Of a DNA stretch of 8,399 nucleotides, positions 1 through 5,853 are shown one piece after another; within the stretch, counting starts at the first letter, position 1; each line of letters starts with the position of its first letter. The DNA is taken from the NCBI GenBank assembly GCA_003506275.1, contig DOBD01000001.1, positions 4,321-12,719 of the forward strand. The letters run 5' to 3'. Source of the DNA: Bacteroidales bacterium (GTDB lineage Bacteria > Bacteroidota > Bacteroidia > Bacteroidales > UBA1402). Below the pieces are notes generated by a model. The model made no database searches and was not told where the DNA came from. It saw only the letters and a list, made by a program, of their open reading frames with translations. Made by a program: the position numbers and the translations under genes.

Positions 1-555
1 ATCGATGACAATCAGCGGTTGTGCGTTGGCGTGCAGGGAGTTGAGTCCGTTCATGAAAAGGACGCCACCAACCCCGGGTAGACCGGAACGCAGAATGGTG
101 CGTACGTCAGCACCCAGCTTGGCCTGAATGTGCGGATCAATACTCAGAGCTCCGCCCTGGTCAAAGCCGGTCGCCTGCCGATGCTTAACGGCCGAAGTAG
201 TCTCCGTGTAATCCGAAGGAAACTCCGTGACAATCAGTGCCGCGTCTATCCCGGTCTGTCTGCCGTTGATGGCACACTGTACCAGGTTGTATCCGTCCAC
301 CTTCATGGTCAGGGAGGTTACATGTTCGGGAACCTTGATGGTATACGTACCGTCCTGACCCGTCATGGCGGTATAGTTTCTGTCGTTGTACGCCTGGATG
401 CGAACGCCAGGTAACGGAGTGCCTGAAGCGGCGTCAATCACCCGACCTGAGATCGGGAGTAGGGGATGGCTCTGACTGGGTTTCTGGGCGTTGGCCAGGA
501 AGAAACCCATGATGAACAGGCAAAGCAGGCCTGTCTTGAGCAATCGTGTTGTCAT
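1..555 (-). CDS. SusC/RagA-like TonB-dependent outer-membrane receptor, N-terminal part (runs off the left edge)
   Basis: This reading frame is open from the ATG at 555 to base 1 (185 codons, no stop), so the rest of the gene lies outside the window. Residues 1-23 form a signal peptide (TRLLK, then a hydrophobic stretch ending LANA before Gln24). Residues 35-108 match the carboxypeptidase-D-regulatory-like beta-sandwich that precedes the plug in SusC proteins (ISGRVIDAASGTPLPGV, then TGQDGTYTIKVP). From about residue 135 the plug begins: IQAKLGADVRTILRSG, then NGLNSLHANAQPLIVID, which corresponds to the usual RGxNSLNAxxQPLxVIDG signature. The family imports ligands across the outer membrane using TonB energy. 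The usual TonB-box-like DEVVVxGYG segment is not visible; EFPSDYTETTSAV stands in its place, and the plug's common IRG reads MNG. An in-frame ATG at 579 would add eight residues; I prefer 555 because it gives a compact signal peptide and follows an A/T-rich leader. It lies 34 nt after the preceding stop, probably in the same operon. The family call is firm; the ligand is unknown. Confidence 0.9.
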   Translation of the reverse strand, partial: MTTRLLKTGLLCLFIMGFFLANAQKPSQSHPLLPISGRVIDAASGTPLPGVRIQAYNDRNYTAMTGQDGTYTIKVPEHVTSLTMKVDGYNLVQCAINGRQTGIDAALIVTEFPSDYTETTSAVKHRQATGFDQGGALSIDPHIQAKLGADVRTILRSGLPGVGGVLFMNGLNSLHANAQPLIVID

Positions 556-589
556 AGGGTGATATTGAAGGTTGATCATGGCTGGGGAA

Positions 590-2215
590 TTAGTCTTCAC
601 GGGGTCTGAGGTAAATGCAATCGATGAACATCTCCCGGTTGTACGTATCGTTTTCTCTGGATAGTACGTATACCTGAATAGTCAAGGTTACGGTAACATC
701 TTCGCGGTTGTAACTGCACGTGGGGAATTCAAACGCTTCGGCCACACAAACGGTATCCAATGCGTATGGATTGTTGGTAAAGGTTTTACCACCCCCCGTG
801 TAGTTTTTGCTGATACCCTTTTTGTCCATGTAACTGAGGGTGGAACGGAATTTATAGGGTCTGAAGACATCGAGGGAGTCTTCATGGGTTAGCGGTGTCT
901 TGTAAACCGTCTGGGGAGCACAAACGACACAGACATCGTACTTCCCGGCCAGGGTATTCTTTATCTGGAAGGTGATTGACGGGTTGGAAGAGGCCTGTAG
1001 TGGTACCATGTCCAGATAGGCGTTGTTGGAGAGATTGCCACTGGCTACCGACCTGAAGTTGAAGGTGCAGTTGGCACTCTTCAGAATGGTGGCGTCATGT
1101 TCCGCTTCTACCTTGATGGGTTGAAAGAAGGCTTGTTGCAGGGTAAATGGCCAGCGGTCCACCTTGTAGATAACGCCGTTGCTACAGTCTATGCGCTCTT
1201 TGACATCGGCCAGTATGCCGCCAGGTTCAAAGGGCTTTTGATAGACATGCCGACCCGGTTGGGAGGAGCGATAGGCAGTTGATAGTAACGAATCGGTGGC
1301 AGAAGCCTGCGACCTGACATTGAACACCAGATCACGCATCAAGGCCTTTTGTGTCCAGAGACGTTGCAACGTGTCTGCATTTTCAGTGTAAGCGAAATTG
1401 AAATAGGGCAAAATCTTTTGGTAAGCTGCCTCCCAGGCTGCATCAGTAGGGGCTATCATCCAATAGGCGCTGTCTTCGTTGTTGAGGTAACCAAATTCAC
1501 TCAACAAGGCGTTTTTGGGAATGGTCACGGAGTCAACGTAGATGGTTTTTCCGTCCTCGATGCCCGAGGCTACGCTGGCCTTTTCATCCAGCGAATCCTT
1601 TTGGTATGCCTTGAGGAAAGCACCCAGTTGGCTGATTTCGTAATCACTTAAAAGACCTTCATATATGCTGGGATAGTAAGAGGCGGTACCGTTTACCAGG
1701 TGCATGACACCGTTACTGGCCAGTATATTCGCTCTGGTAACATGGGTGCTGCCAAAGGCTGTCGCTGTAAGTCGCATGACTTTCTGGTTGAGCAACATGA
1801 TCTCCCGGTTGGTCGTGGAGGTCAGGGAAACCGCATACCTGGACAAGTGATTCTTGACAACGTTTTTTTCAACCAACGCGGTACCTTCCGGTGTACTCAA
1901 AAGAGTTAGCAGGGAGTCCTTGTTAAAACTACCGTTGATAGGAGCCCAAAGGGTGATGGTCTGGTCGGCGTCCAACAAGGTGGCATAGGTGACACCGGTC
2001 ACTTTGTTGTTGGCATAGACAGGGGTTTGTTCAAGGATAGCCTTGAAATCGGATAAAGTGGGTTCGGCTTCAATCCTGTCCCAGAGTGTTTCCGTTGGGG
2101 TGATGCCTGAGTCCGGTAAATAGTGGCCGTCCCAGGTCTCAGTGCAGGCAGGGAATGCCAGCAACGATAATACGGCGCAGCCGGCCAGGACGATGTGTAG
2201 GGTTTGTTTCTTCAT
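590..2215 (-). CDS. Fasciclin (FAS1)-domain surface lipoprotein with CBM6/35-like C-terminal module
   Basis: The protein has 541 residues from the ATG at 2215. Residues 1-24 are a lipoprotein signal (MKKQ, hydrophobic core, LAFPAC) with lipidation expected at Cys24, followed by TETWDGHY. FAS1-like region 1 spans about 43-182: LWDRIEAEPTLSDFKAIL, then TLWAPINGSF (88-97, the FAPTNxAF position), NHLSRY (122-127), and NGVMHLVNG (168-176, the NGVIHVID position). A weaker second FAS1-like region spans about 188-353, with YWMIAPTDAAWEAAY (251-265) and NGVIYKVD (346-353). Residues 365-538 resemble a CBM6/35-type jelly roll: VEAEHDATI near the start, AGKYDV in the middle and FIDCIYLRP at the end. All seven cysteines after the lipidated one fall in 344-533. 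FAS1 domains generally mediate adhesion or protein-protein contact. The frame opens upstream to 2278, but that start would overlap the previous gene by 49 nt and bury the signal peptide. It starts 14 nt after the previous stop. The role as accessory ligand-binding partner of the SusCD pair is inferred. Confidence 0.87.
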   Translation of the reverse strand: MKKQTLHIVLAGCAVLSLLAFPACTETWDGHYLPDSGITPTETLWDRIEAEPTLSDFKAILEQTPVYANNKVTGVTYATLLDADQTITLWAPINGSFNKDSLLTLLSTPEGTALVEKNVVKNHLSRYAVSLTSTTNREIMLLNQKVMRLTATAFGSTHVTRANILASNGVMHLVNGTASYYPSIYEGLLSDYEISQLGAFLKAYQKDSLDEKASVASGIEDGKTIYVDSVTIPKNALLSEFGYLNNEDSAYWMIAPTDAAWEAAYQKILPYFNFAYTENADTLQRLWTQKALMRDLVFNVRSQASATDSLLSTAYRSSQPGRHVYQKPFEPGGILADVKERIDCSNGVIYKVDRWPFTLQQAFFQPIKVEAEHDATILKSANCTFNFRSVASGNLSNNAYLDMVPLQASSNPSITFQIKNTLAGKYDVCVVCAPQTVYKTPLTHEDSLDVFRPYKFRSTLSYMDKKGISKNYTGGGKTFTNNPYALDTVCVAEAFEFPTCSYNREDVTVTLTIQVYVLSRENDTYNREMFIDCIYLRPRED

Positions 2216-2229
2216 GAGTGAGGCGCTCT

Positions 2230-4143
2230 TTAATGGGTGTCTTCGCCTTGTTCGCTGGCGTAAACGCTCTTGGGACACAATTCGATGTAATCAAAGGCAA
2301 ATTCCGCCTTGTCGTTATCCAGGATTTGTTTGATACGCACGTAATGATTTTCGTGGTCCGACAAATACTGAGTGGTCAGGATGCGACGGAATGTCTGTGC
2401 CTGGTTGCGGAAGACGTTATTGGTATTGGTGTAGCGGATAATGGAATCGGGACCTTTCATGTAACCACGGTTGCGCATGGCTTTATCAACGGCCTTGTCT
2501 TGTTCGGGGTTGCCGGTATCGGCTACCCAACCGATGGACTCGTCGGTGGCTCTGACGCGCAGGTCAAGAGGAATACCAACCGGTTTCTTATCGAAGAAGA
2601 TCTGGATGATACCGCGTGTAGCCATGGCACAATACCCCAAACGAATCTCATAGGTGCCAGCCGGAACGGGGGGCAGTTTGAAGGTAAAGTCGTATTTACC
2701 CAACAGCACAACCTCGTCTCCCTGATAACTATCGAAGTTGATGTGGCGGTTGCGCACCGAAACCAAGGTTTCACTGGTGAAATCCCAGCCTTTGACCGAC
2801 CCCTTCTTAAAGCCGGTACAGGTCGCCGTCCCTGCCCGTCCACGGGCGCCGCTGTTCATAAAGTCGGCCGACAGGGTGGTGGCATCCATCCGGAAACGGA
2901 CGTTGAATACCTGGTCCCTGGTTTCAACATCATAGACCAGGATGTCGTCGATGTAGTGATAAACCCCATTGACGGCGCTTTGATCCACGGAAGATTCGGA
3001 TGGTGCGTTAATCTTCACGCCTCTGATCGTATAGTTGGAGCCAACGCCCTTGCGGTTGATGAATAAGCCCTCAGCAGGAGCTCCAACCTGTAAGACGGTG
3101 TGAGGACAGAGGGTTTCGTAGTAGTCCATAGCGTCAAGGTAAGCTGAATTGTGCATCCTGAGTTTAACCTCTCCGGTGATGGTCAACTCATTGTAATTGC
3201 CCATGCGGTCCAGCAGGTGATAGGCTACAAAGCGGTTGAGTGGATTTTTGCGGTGTTTGAGGTCATTGTCGTATTGACCGGCGTCCTGCGGATAGGTCCT
3301 GTCGTATACTTGTTTGGCGTAGGCAATCAGTTCGGTGAGGTTGGTGATGCCCTTGCTTTGGTACACGTGGTCAGGCTCTATAAATGCCGTGTATTTGAAC
3401 TTTCTGTCTTTCGGAAAGTAAGCTGTTTCCCACTCCTGTCCAGTGTGGTAGTAGACACCATCATCGATGGAGTCCTTGCCGCAAAAATACGTGCGGTCGA
3501 TGTAATCGCGCAGTAAATCGTCCAGGCCGGTGGCGACCAAGGCACTGTAAAACAGACTGATGGTACTGTCTTTTTCCAGCATGTCGGGCAACAGGTCGTT
3601 GCTGGTACTCAGTACTTTGTCGATAACGTGAACCACGCCGTTTTCCACGGAATCATCGCGTAGAACAATCCTGGATGCCTTGTTGATGTAGTATTCCATC
3701 GCACTGTTGGCACCGGTGTCGCTGGTGATGCTGAGGTAACGGTCCAGCATATTGGTGGAGGGTATCACCCCGTCGTTGAGGTCGGTGGTAAAGTATGTGG
3801 CCTTGATGAGGTGACTGTAGGCCAGGGTGTCGCAATCGGCATCCGTCAATTCATCTACGCTGCTGAGCCCTCGTTGGTTCAGGAAAACGTCGATGGCGTT
3901 GTTGGTCGGAGCGAAGCACGTCAGCTTACCATACGTACTCAATAGGTCATAGATTTCGGCACGCTGGAGTACGGTGATGAATTCACTGAAGTTGTCAGAC
4001 CGGTTTTCCAGGTAGTCGGTGAGCATTTCTCCGGTGAAGGTGTAGTAATGCTCCTTGTTCATTTCTTCGGTACAGCCGGCTGTCAGCAGCAGGAGGGACA
4101 GTATGGCCACGCTCCCAAGCAGGTATCGTTTGATCTGATTCAT
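2230..4143 (-). CDS. Fasciclin (FAS1)-domain surface lipoprotein with C-terminal beta-rich module
   Basis: The protein has 637 residues. Its lipoprotein signal is textbook: MNQIKR, a hydrophobic core, LTAGC with lipidation at Cys24, then TEE. FAS1 region 1 (about 38-180) is clear: FSEFITVLQRAEIYDLL, then LTCFAPTNNAIDVFL (74-88), SHLIKATYF (110-118) and NGVVHVIDKVL (168-178). A second, diverged FAS1-like region (about 183-405) contains YTAFIEPDHVY (251-261), FVAYHLLDR (305-313) and NGVYHYIDDILVYD (392-405), with an insertion between the halves. Residues 410-627 form a separate module that looks beta-rich: PAGTYEIRLGYCA (494-506), IIQIFFDKKPVGIPLDL (512-528) and a terminal FDYIELCP (617-624). 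That pattern resembles carbohydrate-binding jelly rolls, but without an obvious N-terminal EAE motif. The order of parts matches the next gene downstream, so the two look like ancient paralogues. The start lies 2 nt after the SusD stop. The FAS1 lipoprotein call is strong; glycan or protein binding is inference. Confidence 0.9.
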   Translation of the reverse strand: MNQIKRYLLGSVAILSLLLLTAGCTEEMNKEHYYTFTGEMLTDYLENRSDNFSEFITVLQRAEIYDLLSTYGKLTCFAPTNNAIDVFLNQRGLSSVDELTDADCDTLAYSHLIKATYFTTDLNDGVIPSTNMLDRYLSITSDTGANSAMEYYINKASRIVLRDDSVENGVVHVIDKVLSTSNDLLPDMLEKDSTISLFYSALVATGLDDLLRDYIDRTYFCGKDSIDDGVYYHTGQEWETAYFPKDRKFKYTAFIEPDHVYQSKGITNLTELIAYAKQVYDRTYPQDAGQYDNDLKHRKNPLNRFVAYHLLDRMGNYNELTITGEVKLRMHNSAYLDAMDYYETLCPHTVLQVGAPAEGLFINRKGVGSNYTIRGVKINAPSESSVDQSAVNGVYHYIDDILVYDVETRDQVFNVRFRMDATTLSADFMNSGARGRAGTATCTGFKKGSVKGWDFTSETLVSVRNRHINFDSYQGDEVVLLGKYDFTFKLPPVPAGTYEIRLGYCAMATRGIIQIFFDKKPVGIPLDLRVRATDESIGWVADTGNPEQDKAVDKAMRNRGYMKGPDSIIRYTNTNNVFRNQAQTFRRILTTQYLSDHENHYVRIKQILDNDKAEFAFDYIELCPKSVYASEQGEDTH

Positions 4144-4148
4144 GATTA
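4141..4148 (-). other. Translational coupling junction between SusD and the first FAS1 lipoprotein
   Basis: On the minus strand the sequence reads TAATCATG: the SusD stop TAA, two bases, then the ATG of the FAS1 lipoprotein. No independent ribosome-binding region fits between them, so initiation must use signals inside the end of the SusD gene or reinitiation by terminating ribosomes. The spacing is seen directly. Coupled synthesis of SusD and its FAS1 neighbour is inferred from it. Confidence 0.7.
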
Positions 4149-5840
4149 GTCGGTTATATTGGTGGTTGATCCGGTTTCGTAGGCGGGGTTTTGTTTCAGG
4201 TTGGGATTAACCTTCAACTCACTTTCGCCGTAAGGGAAGTACAACGCCATGGGGGCGTTCAGTTTTTTTCGCATGGCGCTTTGGTTGTCCACATATTTGT
4301 TGACGGCGTAGTTGACGAGACGGTTGTTGTTGCCTTCGCGTCTGGCCAGCCGCACCAAGTCAAACCAACGTTTGCCCTCGAAGAGTAGTTCGCGCTGTCT
4401 TTCCTTGAGTACCAAGTCTTCCATGGTGATGCGGTTGTTGGCAAAATTGTTGAACACCAACGTGTCTGTTCGTCCGCCAACGATGTTGTTGGCTCTGTTG
4501 TACACGGCTGATACCAGGGAAAAGGCGTTGCGGTAGTGAGCCTTTTGTTCAGGAGTAATGGCGTTGGGATCCACATTGCCGGCCAACTGTACCTCTGCCT
4601 CTGCTTTCATGAGCATGACGTCGGTCAAGCGGTAAATGATCCAGTTGGCGTAGGGGGTGCTGCGTCTGGAAGTGCTGACGTTTGGAGTACCCGACGTGCC
4701 AGGCGAAACATCGTACGTGACGTTGAGACGGGTGTATTTATCGATGGCGTACACCCCGTTGTTCTCTTCCATGCTTTCCAGGTAACGGCCATCGGTGCGT
4801 TTAAACAAGGCGTTACTGCTCGAGGAAGCATCCTTGAATAAAAACTCGGCGGCACTCAGGTAACCAACGGTGGTTGAATTGGATCCGTAATAGGAGGAGA
4901 TGAAGGAATTGCTCGTAGAAACGTTTTCTTCAAAATCAAGCTCCAACAGGCTCTCAAACGAATGGCCGATACCGAAGATTTCCGTGTAGGCATTGCCGGT
5001 ACTGTTGCCACTGACTTGTTGACTGATGAGCGGGTATTTACCGTACAGTCTGACCTTGGTAGCGGTGGTGTTCTTTTCTTCTTCGTACCGCTTGATTTTA
5101 TGATCGATGACAAGATCGCAACAACGGACACAGTTGTCATAATCCTGTTTCCACAGGTACATATCGGCCAACAAAGCGTAGATACTGTAGCGGGTCACTC
5201 TGGCTGTATTGCTGGTTATGTTGGCATACTGCCTGACGGCATCGTCCTTGACCAGTTCCAATTCATCGATCATGACGGTGAGCACAGAATCAAAGGAGGA
5301 TGGCTGAATCCGATATTCCTGGTTGTCGTCGATAGAAGGTAGATTGACAAAGGGCACGTCTTTGAAGGTACGTATCAGGTAGAAGTAGCAGAGGTCTCTC
5401 AAGGCCGTCACTTCGGCAATGGTCGCTTTGAGTTCCGATGGTGTGTAATTGGGATCTTTCTGGTTGACCAAGGGCGCATAGTAGAGTACGGTGTTGCACC
5501 GATTGATGACCTGATAGAAAGAGGTCCAATTCGAGTAGCTGTGCGATGGCAGGATGTTTCCCTTGAGGATTTGAGTTTCCATATCGGGTGTAGACATGCC
5601 AGGTACGATGTTGTCTGAGCGTATTTCTCCCCAGGCAGCCATTTTGCCAATGCACTCCGAACTTTGAAGCGCAGCATAGCAGCCGATAACGGCATTTTCC
5701 ACATCCGCTTCTTCCGTCCAGTAGTTTTCCAGCACGATTTCGTTGGGGGGAAGTATGCTTAGGAAGTCGGAGCAGGCTGTCAATGCAAGACCAAGACAGC
5801 AGGCAAGACTCAGGTTTTTTATGGGTTGTATTCTGTTCAT
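4146..5840 (-). CDS. SusD/RagB-like surface nutrient-binding lipoprotein
   Basis: The protein has 564 residues, within the usual range for the family. Residues 1-23 are a lipoprotein signal (LALTAC, lipidation at Cys23) followed by SDFLSILPP, typical of SusD N-termini. The helical TPR-like core shows YWTEEADVENAVIGCYAAL (40-58), FYQVINRCNTVLYYA (108-122), ALRDLCYFYLIRTFKDVPFV (146-165) and a TPR-like helix, YSIYALLADMYLWKQDYDNC (218-237). The C-terminal part has IIYRLTDVMLMKAEAEV (401-417), the hallmark RQRELLFEGKRWFDLVRLAR (481-500) and NPNLKQNPAY (545-554). SusD proteins cap the SusC barrel on the cell surface and help capture and hand over the ligand. It follows the SusC stop by 13 nt, so it is the partner of the upstream receptor. 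Ligand-contacting residues cannot be read from sequence, so the substrate (glycan, peptide or other) is open. The family assignment is near certain. Confidence 0.97.
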   Translation of the reverse strand: MNRIQPIKNLSLACCLGLALTACSDFLSILPPNEIVLENYWTEEADVENAVIGCYAALQSSECIGKMAAWGEIRSDNIVPGMSTPDMETQILKGNILPSHSYSNWTSFYQVINRCNTVLYYAPLVNQKDPNYTPSELKATIAEVTALRDLCYFYLIRTFKDVPFVNLPSIDDNQEYRIQPSSFDSVLTVMIDELELVKDDAVRQYANITSNTARVTRYSIYALLADMYLWKQDYDNCVRCCDLVIDHKIKRYEEEKNTTATKVRLYGKYPLISQQVSGNSTGNAYTEIFGIGHSFESLLELDFEENVSTSNSFISSYYGSNSTTVGYLSAAEFLFKDASSSSNALFKRTDGRYLESMEENNGVYAIDKYTRLNVTYDVSPGTSGTPNVSTSRRSTPYANWIIYRLTDVMLMKAEAEVQLAGNVDPNAITPEQKAHYRNAFSLVSAVYNRANNIVGGRTDTLVFNNFANNRITMEDLVLKERQRELLFEGKRWFDLVRLARREGNNNRLVNYAVNKYVDNQSAMRKKLNAPMALYFPYGESELKVNPNLKQNPAYETGSTTNITD

Positions 5841-5853
5841 AAGGCGAGGGGTA

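Noticed and set aside
130..414. 94-codon open frame on the plus strand near the left edge
   Set aside because: It is antisense to the SusC N-terminal gene, which has a signal peptide, a carboxypeptidase-regulatory-like domain and a plug signature in frame.
556..589. Possible promoter or terminator between the second FAS1 gene and the second SusC
   Set aside because: The gap is only 34 nt. I see no inverted repeat with a T-run and no convincing Bacteroidota -33/-7 pair, so read-through from upstream is the simpler reading.
2216..2278. Upstream start giving the second FAS1 lipoprotein 21 extra residues (MSQERLRQRTRRRHPLKSASL)
   Set aside because: This arginine-rich extension would overlap the preceding gene by 49 nt and place residues ahead of a complete lipoprotein signal peptide, so the ATG at 2215 is preferred.
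2218..3066. 282-codon open frame on the plus strand
   Set aside because: It lies wholly opposite the well-supported first FAS1 lipoprotein gene, shows no domain, signal peptide or family motif, and its composition is what the reverse complement of that gene would give.
4962..5342. 126-codon plus-strand frame opposite the susD gene
   Set aside because: It is fully antisense to SusD, has no recognisable motif, and is one of several such shadows on this strand.
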